A DNA stretch of 64,000 nucleotides, from contig CAWIOK010000003.1 of assembly GCA_963837655.1 (NCBI GenBank), forward strand, positions 152,054 through 216,053, read 5' to 3'. Source of the DNA: CAVVSD01 sp963837655. Its GTDB lineage: Bacteria; Actinomycetota; Thermoleophilia; Solirubrobacterales; Solirubrobacteraceae. Numbering within the stretch: position 1 is the stretch's first letter; each line of letters begins with the position of its first letter. This document shows, piece after piece, positions 1-8,086 of this stretch. The notes under the pieces were generated by a model that was not told where the DNA came from, ran no database searches, and saw nothing but the letters and a program-made list of their open reading frames with translations. The position numbers and the translations under genes are program-made.

Positions 1-4
1 GCAT

Positions 5-18
5 CAACCAATTGGTTG
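5..18. promoter_or_regulatory. Perfect 14-bp palindrome upstream of the first gene
   Basis: CAACCAATTGGTTG is a perfect palindrome in GC-rich sequence, 36 bases before the aldehyde dehydrogenase start. A -10-like TAGAAT lies at 21-26. Its half-site CCAAT/ATTGG resembles the half-sites seen near 22,960 and 23,721, but here the halves face outward, so it may be a different operator. Function is inferred from position only. Confidence 0.35.
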
Positions 19-53
19 ACTAGAATCGCCCCATCGATGGAGGAGCACCAAGC

Positions 54-1562
54 ATGACCGTTCAGGCAGACCTCCCCGGCGCGAGCGACGCCCGCGCCGA
101 CGACCTCGATCGCGACTACCGCATGCTCATCGACGGCGCGTGGGTCGAGAGCGCCGACGGTGGCACGTTCCGCTGCGTCGACCCGTTCACCACGGTCGCG
201 TGGGGACAGGTGCCGATCGCGACGACCGAGCAGGTCGACCAGGCCGTCCGGGCGGCGCGACGCGCGTTCGACGAGACGGACTGGCCGCGGATGCCGCCGC
301 AGCAGCGAGCCGCTGTCCTGCGCCGCCTCGGGCTGCTCATCGAAGAGCACGCCGACCGCCTCGTCCACCAGCAGATCCGCGAGAACGGCAAGCTCGTGAG
401 CGAGATGGGCCCTGGGATCGCCGCCGTGGCCGGCGACGCCCACTTCTACGCCGGCCTGGCCGAGCAGCTGCACGGCCACACGATGGGCGCGCCGTTCCCG
501 AACTTCACGACATACACCGTGCGCGAGCCGATCGGGGTCGTCGCGGCGATCACCCCGTGGAACACGCCGCTGGGCCTCCTGGGCTGGAAGCTCTTCCCGG
601 CGCTCGCGGCGGGCAACACCGTCGTCGCCAAGCCGTCGGAGGTCACCCCGACCTCCACGCTGCTGCTGGCCGAGCTGGCCGTCGAGGCGGGCGTGCCGAA
701 GGGCGTGCTGAACGTCATAACAGGCCTCGGCCCGACGGGCGCGGCGCTCGTCGAGCACCCGGGTGTGGACAAGATCGCGTTCACCGGCTCCACCGCGACG
801 GGCCTGCGCATCGGCGCGATCGCCGCCCAGCGCGGCGCCCGCGTCTCGCTGGAGCTCGGCGGCAAGTCGCCCCAGATCGTCTTCGACGACGCCGACATCT
901 CCAACGCCGTCAACGGCGTGATGGCCGGCGTCTTCGCCGCGACCGGGCAGACGTGCATGGCCGGCTCGCGCGTGCTCGTCGAGGCGGGCGCCTACGACGA
1001 GTTCGCGGCGCTGCTGTCCGAGCGCGCCGCGCTCATGCGCCATGGCGATCCGCTCGACGCGAGCTCGCAGCTCGGCCCGGTCGCCTCCAAGCCGCAGCTG
1101 GAGAAGATCGTCTCCTACGTCGACATCGGCCGCGGCGAGGCGGAGCTGCTCGCCGGCGGAGAGCGCCCCGACGCGCCTGGCTTCTTCCACCAGCCGACGG
1201 TGTTCGGCGACGTGCCGATCGACGCGCGGATCGCCCGCGAGGAGATCTTCGGCCCCGTCGCCAGCCTCGTGCGCTTCCGGGGTGAGGACGAGGCGCTGCG
1301 CATCGCCAACGACACCGTGTTCGGCCTGGCGGCCGGCGTGTGGACGGAGAACGTCAAGCGCGCCCACCGCGTCGCCGGCCGCGTGCGCGCCGGCAGCGTG
1401 TGGATCAACAACTACCGCCTCCTCGGCCACGGCATGCCGTTCGGGGGCTACAAGCAGAGCGGGCTCGGTCGCGAGCTCGGCATCGAGGCGCTCCACGGCT
1501 ACACCGAGGTCAAGAGCGTCTGGATCGACACCGGAAACGACGTCGCCCCGATCTGGGGCTGA
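54..1562 (+). CDS. NAD(P)-dependent aldehyde dehydrogenase
   Basis: A full-length 502-residue ALDH-superfamily enzyme that oxidises an aldehyde to its acid with NAD(P)+. Family signatures are visible: the TPWNTP cofactor-binding segment, the general-base Glu267 in LELGGK, the nucleophile Cys301 in GQTCMAG, and the C-terminal PFGGYKQSGLGRE. The ATG at 54 has a good ribosome site (GGAGGAG, 39-45). It is followed after 17 bases by an HMG-CoA-lyase-like gene, so the two probably work in one catabolic route. The substrate cannot be read from the sequence; the group resembles betaine/hydroxymuconic-type ALDHs. Confidence 0.93.
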   Translation: MTVQADLPGASDARADDLDRDYRMLIDGAWVESADGGTFRCVDPFTTVAWGQVPIATTEQVDQAVRAARRAFDETDWPRMPPQQRAAVLRRLGLLIEEHADRLVHQQIRENGKLVSEMGPGIAAVAGDAHFYAGLAEQLHGHTMGAPFPNFTTYTVREPIGVVAAITPWNTPLGLLGWKLFPALAAGNTVVAKPSEVTPTSTLLLAELAVEAGVPKGVLNVITGLGPTGAALVEHPGVDKIAFTGSTATGLRIGAIAAQRGARVSLELGGKSPQIVFDDADISNAVNGVMAGVFAATGQTCMAGSRVLVEAGAYDEFAALLSERAALMRHGDPLDASSQLGPVASKPQLEKIVSYVDIGRGEAELLAGGERPDAPGFFHQPTVFGDVPIDARIAREEIFGPVASLVRFRGEDEALRIANDTVFGLAAGVWTENVKRAHRVAGRVRAGSVWINNYRLLGHGMPFGGYKQSGLGRELGIEALHGYTEVKSVWIDTGNDVAPIWG

Positions 1563-1579
1563 TGGCTGAGGAGAACCGC

Positions 1580-2680
1580 ATGTCCTATCCCCGCGTCCAC
1601 ATCACCGAGGAGTGCATGCGCGAGGGCATGCAGATCGAGTCCGCGGCGATCTCCGTCGACGACAAGGTCCGCCTCCTCGACGCGCTGTCGCAGACCGGGC
1701 TGAAGACGATCATGGTCGGCTCGTTCGTCTCGCCGAAGTACACGCCGCAGATGGCGGAGATCGACGAGCTCATGCAGCGCTTCACGCCCGCCGATGGCGT
1801 GAAGTACATCGCGCTCGCGCTGAACCAGAAGGGCCGCGAGCGCGCGAAGGAGTTCTCGCCGCCTCTCTCGCGGGCGTCGATGCCGCCGGTGCTGTTCACG
1901 CACCTCTCGGACACGTTCGTGCGCCGCAACGCGAACATGAGCCAGGCGCAGGAGATCGAGCGGTGGCCGGCCATCGTCGAGGGCACGGTCAAGCGCGGGA
2001 TCACCGAGGCGGGGATCGCCATCAACGCGGCGTTCGGCTCGAACTTCGAGGGGCGCTTCACGCTCGAGCAGCGGATGGACCTGTTCGAGCGTCAGGCGGC
2101 GGCCTGGGAGGAGGCGGGCGTCAAGGTGACGACCCTGCTGCTCGGCGACCCGATGGGCTGGTGCGCCCCGCACACGATGGAGGAGCAGCTGCTCGCCGCG
2201 CGCGAGCGGTGGCCCGACATCCGCAACTACTACCTCCACCTCCACGACAGCCGCGGGCTGGCGCTCGCCACGACGTATGCGGCGCTGCGCGTCCTCGACG
2301 ACCGCGACGAGCTGTTCATCGACACGACCATCGGCGGCGTCGGCGGCTGCCCGTACTGCGGCAATGGCCGCGCGACGGGGATGGCTGCGACCGAGGACGT
2401 CGTGAACCTGCTGGACGAGATGGGCATCGAGACCGGCATCGATCTCGACAAGCTCATCGAGGCCGTGTGGCTGCTCGAGGAGATCATCGGCCGCCAGACA
2501 CCGGGCAAGACGTCGAAGACCGGCCCGCCCCCGACGGACCCGGCCGACTTCTACGACCCCAACCTCCCGTTCGTGGAGACCCACGAGGAGGCGCGGCACT
2601 TCAAGCTCGGGACGCAGGTCGCCGAGCACCAGGTCCGCCCGTGGCGGGAGCCGATCCCGGCGCCGGCGGTGCCGGCCTAG
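1580..2680 (+). CDS. HMG-CoA lyase-like DRE-TIM metallolyase
   Basis: A 366-residue TIM-barrel enzyme of the HMG-CoA lyase/citramalate synthase family. The N-terminal MREGMQIE replaces the usual RDG(L/M)Q with REG, as in some claisen-type synthases. His220-Leu-His222-Asp223 gives the divalent-metal HxH site, and GGVGGCPYCGNGRATG resembles the glycine-rich loop near the catalytic Cys. The ATG at 1580 follows GAGGAG at 1568-1573; the frame is open further upstream, but that stretch overlaps the aldehyde dehydrogenase gene. It probably performs a retro-aldol cleavage of a hydroxy-acyl-CoA or hydroxy-acid; the exact substrate is unknown. Confidence 0.85.
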   Translation: MSYPRVHITEECMREGMQIESAAISVDDKVRLLDALSQTGLKTIMVGSFVSPKYTPQMAEIDELMQRFTPADGVKYIALALNQKGRERAKEFSPPLSRASMPPVLFTHLSDTFVRRNANMSQAQEIERWPAIVEGTVKRGITEAGIAINAAFGSNFEGRFTLEQRMDLFERQAAAWEEAGVKVTTLLLGDPMGWCAPHTMEEQLLAARERWPDIRNYYLHLHDSRGLALATTYAALRVLDDRDELFIDTTIGGVGGCPYCGNGRATGMAATEDVVNLLDEMGIETGIDLDKLIEAVWLLEEIIGRQTPGKTSKTGPPPTDPADFYDPNLPFVETHEEARHFKLGTQVAEHQVRPWREPIPAPAVPA

Positions 2681-2691
2681 CTTGACACCGG

Positions 2692-2710
2692 CCCTCCCGT
2701 CGGGGGAGGG
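2692..2710 (+). promoter_or_regulatory. Hairpin containing the ribosome site of the next gene
   Basis: CCCTCCC (2692-2698), a 5-base loop and GGGAGGG (2704-2710) form a perfect 7-bp GC stem. The 3' arm is also the only Shine-Dalgarno-like sequence for the ATG at 2719. Pairing would hide the ribosome site, or the hairpin could slow transcription after the lyase gene. The pairing is seen in the sequence; the regulatory role is inferred. Confidence 0.45.
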
Positions 2711-2718
2711 TCGGCACC

Positions 2719-3096
2719 ATGGCGCCCGCCGAGGAGACGGTCGCCGCGTACGCCGCGGCCTGGAACGAGGCCGACGAGGATGCCCGCCGCGCCCTGCTCG
2801 AGCGGTCCTGGACCGAGGACGGCGTCTACATCGACCCGACGGGGCGGGCCGAGGGCCGGTCGGCGCTCGTCCGGCACATCGGCGGCTTCCACGCGCGGAT
2901 GCCCGGGAACCGCATCGAGATGGCCAGCGGCGTGGACGAGCACGACGGGCTGCTGCGCTTCACCTGGCAGATGCTCGGGCCGGACGGCGTCGTCGCACTC
3001 GACGGCATGGACTTCGGCGAGCTCGACGGCGACGGTCGCCTGAAGCTGATCGTCGGGTTCTTCGGGCCCTTCCCCGGGGCCGAACTCCAACGCTGA
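2719..3096 (+). CDS. SnoaL-like / NTF2-fold protein
   Basis: 125 residues with the pattern of SnoaL-like NTF2-fold proteins: an N-terminal helix (VAAYAAAWNEAD), a tryptophan motif (SWTEDGVYIDP) and a C-terminal beta sheet ending GFFGPFPG. Such proteins are small isomerases, hydratases or simple ligand-binding partners. The next gene's ATG shares a base with this TGA (TGATG at 3094-3098), so it is translationally coupled to the flavoprotein. Function beyond the fold is not recognisable. Confidence 0.75.
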   Translation: MAPAEETVAAYAAAWNEADEDARRALLERSWTEDGVYIDPTGRAEGRSALVRHIGGFHARMPGNRIEMASGVDEHDGLLRFTWQMLGPDGVVALDGMDFGELDGDGRLKLIVGFFGPFPGAELQR

Positions 3097-4502
3097 TGCC
3101 CCGGATCGTGGTCCTGGGCGGTGGGGTCTGCGGTCTGGCGACGGCGATGATGCTGGCCCGGGACGGCAACGAGGTGACGGTCCTGGAGCGTGACCCCGAA
3201 CCCAGTCCGGGATCGCCCGACGAGGCGTGGGAGTCCTGGCAGCGGCGCGGCGTGGCCCAGTTCCGTCAGCCGCATTACATCCTGACGCGCGCGCGACACG
3301 TCCTCGACGCGGAGCTGCCCGACGTCAGGGATGCGCTCGTCGCCGACGGCGCACGCCGGTTCGACCCGCTCGGCACACTCCCGTCGTCGATCACGGACCG
3401 CTCCGCCCGTCCCGGCGACGAGCGATTCTTCACGCTCACCGCGCGCCGCCCGCCCTTCGAGCGGGTCTTCGCGCGCGCGGCGGAGACAGAGCCCGGCGTG
3501 GAGGTCCGCCGCGGCGTGCGAGTGGACGGAGTGATAGCCGGGCCGTCGACGGGCGACGGCGTGCTGCACGTCGCAGGCGTGCGAACGTCGGGTGGCGAGG
3601 AGCTCAACGCCGACCTCGTCGTCGACGCGATGGGCCGCGGATCGAAGCTCCCGGCCTGGTTGCTGGCGGCCGGCGCTGCGCCGGTCCACGAGGAGGCTGC
3701 GGACAGCGGCTTCGTGTACTACACCCGGTTCTTCCGGGGAACGCTGCCCGAGTTCCGCGCACCCATCACCATGCCGATCGGGTCGATCTCCATCCTCACG
3801 CTGCCCGGCGACGGGGACACCTGGTCGGTGACCCTCTACGCGTCGACCGGTGACCAGCCCATCAAGCAGCTGCGCCACGCCGATCGGTGGAACGCCGTGA
3901 TGGCTTCGCTCCCGCTCCACGCCCACTGGGTCGACGGTGAGCCGCTCGGCGACGTCGTCGCGATGAGCGGCATCGCCGACCGCTACCGCCGCATCGCCAC
4001 CGACGGCCGGCCGGCCGCGACCGGCATCGCCCTCGTCGCTGACGCCGCAGCCTGCACGAACCCCTCGTTGGGCCGAGGCATCTCGCTAGGTCTGATGCAT
4101 GCCGCGGCACTGCCGGAGGTCGTGCGGGCGCACGCGAGCGACCCGCGAGCGTTCAGCGAGGCCTGGGACGCGACCACCGAGGAGCAGCTCAGACCCTGGT
4201 ACAGGGCGACGGTCGCGTTCGACCGTGGGCGTCGCGCCCAAGTCGAGGCGATCCGTGAGGGGCGGCCGGCGCCGACGCCGGACACTCCCGCCGCGAAGGC
4301 GACTGCGGCGCTCGTCGTGGCGATCCGTCACGACGCCGACCTCTTCCGTGGCTTCCTGGACATCATGGGCTGCCTCGCGCTGCCGCAGGAGGTCATGGCG
4401 CGACCGGGGTTCGCCGAGCGCGTCGCCGAGCTGGGCGCGGCCCACGACGCCCCGCCCCCTCCCGGGCCGAGCCGGGAGCAATTGCTCGCCCTTGTGGCCT
4501 GA
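3096..4502 (+). CDS. FAD-dependent oxidoreductase (PHBH/halogenase-like fold)
   Basis: A 468-residue flavoprotein. The N-terminal VVLGGGVCGLATAMMLARDG and following VLERD form the Rossmann GxGxxG and ribose-binding acidic residue. VADAAACTNPSLGRGISLGL near residue 315 corresponds to the second FAD motif (GD...P..G.G), with A in place of the usual G. It resembles geranylgeranyl-reductase or halogenase-type class A flavoproteins. I chose the ATG at 3096 because the frame upstream overlaps the SnoaL-like gene. The substrate is unknown. Confidence 0.82.
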   Translation: MPRIVVLGGGVCGLATAMMLARDGNEVTVLERDPEPSPGSPDEAWESWQRRGVAQFRQPHYILTRARHVLDAELPDVRDALVADGARRFDPLGTLPSSITDRSARPGDERFFTLTARRPPFERVFARAAETEPGVEVRRGVRVDGVIAGPSTGDGVLHVAGVRTSGGEELNADLVVDAMGRGSKLPAWLLAAGAAPVHEEAADSGFVYYTRFFRGTLPEFRAPITMPIGSISILTLPGDGDTWSVTLYASTGDQPIKQLRHADRWNAVMASLPLHAHWVDGEPLGDVVAMSGIADRYRRIATDGRPAATGIALVADAAACTNPSLGRGISLGLMHAAALPEVVRAHASDPRAFSEAWDATTEEQLRPWYRATVAFDRGRRAQVEAIREGRPAPTPDTPAAKATAALVVAIRHDADLFRGFLDIMGCLALPQEVMARPGFAERVAELGAAHDAPPPPGPSREQLLALVA

Positions 4503-4516
4503 GACGTCGCGCCACG

Positions 4517-5317
4517 TCACCGGGCGCGCGCGAGGAACTCCTCGTGCTGGGCGCTCGCGAGCTCCCACACCCTCGCCGTGCGCTCGTCCCCGAGGACGGC
4601 GGGGTCGATCGCGAACCTGTCGCGCAGCACCGCGGCGAACGCCTCGCCGTCAGGCAGCACGTCGCGCTCGCGCACGCCCGGGCCGTCGACCGACAGCGTC
4701 CGGGACCGCAGCGTCACGATGCGGTCGTCGTATGGGCGCTGCACGACGAGCGTCTGCACGAAGGAGGACTCGGGCTCGGTGGAGAGCCGCCGGTGGTGTT
4801 CCTGGAAGGCGTCCAAGCCGACGGCGTGGTCCGCGAACGTGAACGCGTCGATCGAGCCGTGCTCGTGCTGGGTGAGGCGCCAGCCGTCTCCGGCACGCTC
4901 GACGCGCCAGGGCAGCGGGCCGGGCGTCGTCGTGTCGTCCACGAGCGCGACAGGATCCAGCGGCCCCTCGCCCAGCCCCGCGTCGGCGAGATACGCAGCG
5001 CCGTCCACGTCGACGACGAGCGCCATGTGGTTCGTGAGCTCGGAGTCGTTCACGCGCGCCAGGCGGCGCTCGACGCTGAACCCGGTCGCGACAAGCAGCG
5101 CGCGCAGCACCGTGTTGACCTCGAAGCAGTAGCCGCCGCGGCCGCCGGCGACGCGCTCGACGAGCTCCGCCTCGTCGAGCGGCGTGCTCTCCCCCAGCTG
5201 GACCGCCAGCGCCTCGTACGGGATCGACCCCACGTAGGCGCGGTGCAGCTCGCGCAGGCCCGCGGCGTCAGGACGCGGCAGCGCCTCGAGGCCGATGCGT
5301 CGGAGGAGGAGCTCCAT
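4517..5317 (-). CDS. Arylamine N-acetyltransferase
   Basis: A 266-residue NAT-family enzyme transferring acetyl from acetyl-CoA to arylamines, hydrazines or biosynthetic amines. The catalytic triad is complete: Cys64 in RGGYCFEVN, His96 in TNHMAL and Asp111 in YLADAGLG. The MELLLRRIGL start (ATG at 5317) matches the usual NAT N-terminus; an in-frame ATG 28 codons upstream would add an arginine-rich tail unlike the family. It is divergent from the YCII/ECF42 pair, and its 3' end converges on the flavoprotein gene 14 bases away. Confidence 0.92.
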   Translation of the reverse strand: MELLLRRIGLEALPRPDAAGLRELHRAYVGSIPYEALAVQLGESTPLDEAELVERVAGGRGGYCFEVNTVLRALLVATGFSVERRLARVNDSELTNHMALVVDVDGAAYLADAGLGEGPLDPVALVDDTTTPGPLPWRVERAGDGWRLTQHEHGSIDAFTFADHAVGLDAFQEHHRRLSTEPESSFVQTLVVQRPYDDRIVTLRSRTLSVDGPGVRERDVLPDGEAFAAVLRDRFAIDPAVLGDERTARVWELASAQHEEFLARAR

Positions 5318-5338
5318 GGCCCGAGCATGCCACGAGCG

Positions 5339-5368
5339 TCTACGCGCCAATTGGACGGCCCGCGTAGA
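5339..5368. promoter_or_regulatory. Nested inverted repeat between divergent NAT and YCII genes
   Basis: TCTACGCG (5339-5346) and CGCGTAGA (5361-5368) are perfect inverted arms. The 14-base loop starts with the palindrome CCAATTGG (5347-5354). The element sits 22 bases before the NAT start and about 87 before the YCII start, a typical place for an operator serving both promoters. The regulator is not identifiable. Confidence 0.4.
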
Positions 5369-5454
5369 AAGGTGTCGAATCCGGGCCGGGCGGTTCGTCA
5401 TCGGGGCGGACCAGCTCTGGCACCCGGCCGGAGCACCGACAAGGAGGCGACGAC

Positions 5455-5799
5455 ATGGAGTACCTGCTCCTCATCTACGGCGATCCGACCACGGCACCCG
5501 CGGACGCGCAGAGCGAGGCCGCCATGCAGCGGTGGTTCACCTACACGCAGGAGCTCGAGAGCTCCGGCGTCATGAAGGGCGGCAACGCGCTCCAGTTCCC
5601 CGACTCCGCGACGACGGTCCGAGTGCGCGACGACGAGACGCTGCTGACGGACGGGCCGTTCGCCGAGACGAAGGAGATCCTCGGCGGCTACTACCTCATC
5701 GACGTGCCCGATCTCGACGCCGCGCTCGCATGGGCCGCGAAGATGCCGAACATCACGTACGGGTCGGTCGAGGTTCGGCCGATCGTCACCTTCGATTGA
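5455..5799 (+). CDS. YCII-related (DGPF) protein, ECF42 partner
   Basis: 114 residues starting MEYLLLIYGDP and carrying the LLTDGPFAETKEILGGYYLID segment that defines DGPF/YCII proteins. These ferredoxin-like-fold proteins are nearly always encoded beside ECF42 sigma factors and take part in their signalling. A strong Shine-Dalgarno (AAGGAGG, 5441-5447) precedes the ATG. The stop codon overlaps the start of the sigma factor gene, fitting tight co-expression. Confidence 0.9.
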   Translation: MEYLLLIYGDPTTAPADAQSEAAMQRWFTYTQELESSGVMKGGNALQFPDSATTVRVRDDETLLTDGPFAETKEILGGYYLIDVPDLDAALAWAAKMPNITYGSVEVRPIVTFD

Positions 5800-7079
5800 C
5801 GGCCGCCGGCGCGCTCGAACGGGTCGCCCGCGAGGACGGCCCCGGCGTCCTCGCGACGCTCGTCCGCCATCTCGGCGGGGATCTCGCGCTGGCCGAGGAC
5901 GCGCTGCAGGACGCCTACGCCGTCGCGCTGGCAACGTGGCCGCGCGACGGGGTGCCCTCGGTCCCTGCCGCCTGGCTGACCACGACGGCCAGGCGGCGGG
6001 CGATCGACCGGCTGCGTCGCAAGCGCGCGCTGGACGAGCGGCTGCGCACGCTGGAGGCGCTCGCCGAACGCGACGGGACGGCCGCGACGCCCGCTTACGA
6101 CCCGACCATGGACGACCAGACATCCCTGACCGACGACCGCCTCCGGCTGTTGTTCGCGTGCTGCCATCCATCGCTGGCGTTGCACGCGCGCGTGGCTCTC
6201 ACGGTGAAGTCGCTCGGCGGCCTGAGCACCGCGCAGACCGCGCGTGCGTTCCTCGTCCCCGAGCCGACCATGGCGGCCCGGCTGCTGCGGGCGCGACGCA
6301 AGATCGCCCACGCCCGCGTCCCCTTCCGCGTCCCGACCGACGACCTGCTCGACGAGCGCATGCGCGGCGTCCTCGCGGTCGTCTACGTCGTCTTCACGGA
6401 AGGGCACACGGCGACGGACGGGGACGCGCTGACGCGACCCGACCTCTGCGGGGAGGCGATCCGCCTCGGCCGCCTGCTGTGCGAGCTCATGCCCGACGAC
6501 GCCGAGGCGCACGGCCTGCTCGCGCTCATGCTCTTCACCGACGCCCGGCGCGGTGCTCGCACCGGTCAGGACGGTGAGGCGATCGACCTGCGCGACCAGG
6601 ACAGGCGGCTGTGGGACCGCGAGGCGATCGCCGAGGCCACCGGCCTGCTCGAGCGCTCGCTGCGACTGCGGGAGCCCGGGCCATACGCGCTGCAGGCGGG
6701 GATCGCGCTGTGCCACGACCGCGCCCGCTCGTTCGCTGCGACGGACTGGAGCTGGATCGCGTCGCTCTACGGCGAGCTGCTGCGGGTGCAGCCGACCCAT
6801 GTCGTGGCGGTGAACCGCGCGGTCGCGGTGTCGTTCGCGCAGGGGCCGCAGGCCGGCCTGGAGCTGCTCGACGAGCTCGGCGGCGAGCGGGCGCTGCGCG
6901 ACTACGTGCCGCTGCTCGCGGCGCGCGCGGACCTCCTGCGCCGTGCCGGCGACCCTGAAGCCGCCGACGTCGCGTACGCGGCAGCGATCGAGCGCACCGC
7001 GAACGCGGCGCAGCGGGCGGACCTGGCGGCGCGGCGAGCGCGAGCGCGGGTGGAGTTCTGCTCGGTATGCGAGCAATAG
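5796..7079 (+). CDS. ECF42-type RNA polymerase sigma factor
   Basis: A 427-residue sigma factor of the ECF42 group (COG4941). The sigma-2 region includes LAEDALQDAYAVAL and TTTARRRAIDRLRR; the sigma-4 region includes LGGLSTAQTARAFLVPEP. A long C-terminal helical TPR-like extension (about residues 190-427) is the hallmark of ECF42. I chose a TTG start at 5796 that overlaps the upstream TGA (TTGA); homology begins just there and no ATG or GTG fits. It lacks an anti-sigma gene, as usual for this group, and is probably controlled through the DGPF protein. Confidence 0.9.
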   Translation: MTAAGALERVAREDGPGVLATLVRHLGGDLALAEDALQDAYAVALATWPRDGVPSVPAAWLTTTARRRAIDRLRRKRALDERLRTLEALAERDGTAATPAYDPTMDDQTSLTDDRLRLLFACCHPSLALHARVALTVKSLGGLSTAQTARAFLVPEPTMAARLLRARRKIAHARVPFRVPTDDLLDERMRGVLAVVYVVFTEGHTATDGDALTRPDLCGEAIRLGRLLCELMPDDAEAHGLLALMLFTDARRGARTGQDGEAIDLRDQDRRLWDREAIAEATGLLERSLRLREPGPYALQAGIALCHDRARSFAATDWSWIASLYGELLRVQPTHVVAVNRAVAVSFAQGPQAGLELLDELGGERALRDYVPLLAARADLLRRAGDPEAADVAYAAAIERTANAAQRADLAARRARARVEFCSVCEQ

Positions 7080-7140
7080 CTCACCCGCGCTCGCCGCGGC
7101 GCCCCCCCGTACCGGTCACCACGGCACGGGGCCACGGCCC

Positions 7141-8016
7141 TCAGCCCACTCCCGCCCCCACGTTGTCCCGCGTCAGCTTGCCCGGCCACGCGTCGTTGCT
7201 GATCAGCTCGCCGGGGACGCTGTCGAACGTCCTGCCGACGACCTGCCCGCGCTCCAGCACGGCGGGGCGGTCGTGGGCCGGCAGGACGAAGCGCGAGCCG
7301 TTGAGGGCCTTGCGGATGGCCGCCTTCTCACTGCGTTTGCTCCCGCTGTGGTTGCCGGTCACCGCCGGGTCGTCCGCCATGACCTGGAGGTGGCGGTGGA
7401 TGAGCTGGTACTCGATGTCGTAGAGCACGTCGCCGCAGATGTTCGCGACGCCCTCGTCGGTGTCGACGAGGATGTTCATCGACCCCTCCGTATGCCCGCC
7501 GGCGTTCTGGACGCGCACGCCGGGGATGATCTCCTCCTCCACGACCACGTCGAGGTCGAGCAGGCGCAGCGCACCCGGATGGTGCAGGCGGTCGACCAGG
7601 TGCTTCACGTATGGCGCCGGGTACTGCTCGCCCATCAGGCCGGACACGGAGTACTCGAGCTCGCGGCGGTTGATGACGACGGTCGTGCCGTCCATCGGGA
7701 AGTGGTCGTCGTAGCCGGCGTGGTCGATGTGCAGGTGCGTGTGGAGCACGTAGCGCACGTCCTCCATCTTCAGGCCGTGTCGCTCGAGCTGGCCTTCCAT
7801 CCCCTGCCCGTCGCGCCACCACCCCTGCATGCCGAGGTTGCCCATGATCGACGGGTCGCTGAAGCCCGTGTCGACCACGACCGGCGCCTCCCCGCCGGTG
7901 ATGAGGAAGCCGAACGTCGGCACCTGCTGCCGGCGCCCCGGATCCTGTGCGAGGACGAGGAAGCTCGTGTCGAGCTCGATGTCACCCAGGTCGAGGACCT
8001 TCACCTCGAGACCCAT
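7141..8016 (-). CDS. Metallo-beta-lactamase-fold hydrolase (lactonase-like)
   Basis: A 291-residue MBL-fold hydrolase. The zinc ligands are present: HTHLHIDHAG, the later His in GGHTEG, the bridging Asp in CGDVLYD and the terminal His in PAHD. The layout is that of AHL-lactonase/quorum-quenching and other lactone or ester hydrolases. The ATG at 8016 has GAGAGGAGACGAC in front. It is last on the minus strand after the hydroxylase operon, with a 70-base gap holding a palindrome. It converges on the sigma factor gene. Confidence 0.88.
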   Translation of the reverse strand: MGLEVKVLDLGDIELDTSFLVLAQDPGRRQQVPTFGFLITGGEAPVVVDTGFSDPSIMGNLGMQGWWRDGQGMEGQLERHGLKMEDVRYVLHTHLHIDHAGYDDHFPMDGTTVVINRRELEYSVSGLMGEQYPAPYVKHLVDRLHHPGALRLLDLDVVVEEEIIPGVRVQNAGGHTEGSMNILVDTDEGVANICGDVLYDIEYQLIHRHLQVMADDPAVTGNHSGSKRSEKAAIRKALNGSRFVLPAHDRPAVLERGQVVGRTFDSVPGELISNDAWPGKLTRDNVGAGVG

Positions 8017-8031
8017 GTCGTCTCCTCTCGT

Positions 8032-8047
8032 GCGGTGGAACCACCGC
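8032..8047. promoter_or_regulatory. 16-bp palindrome upstream of the MBL hydrolase
   Basis: GCGGTGGAACCACCGC is a perfect palindrome with a two-base centre, too tight for a hairpin but typical of an operator. It lies in the 70-base gap between the LuxR-type regulator gene and the MBL gene, so the regulator encoded next door is a natural candidate to bind it. That link is inference. Confidence 0.4.
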
Positions 8048-8086
8048 CGAGTGTCCTCGCGCGCCCCTCCGCGCGCCATCGCACGT

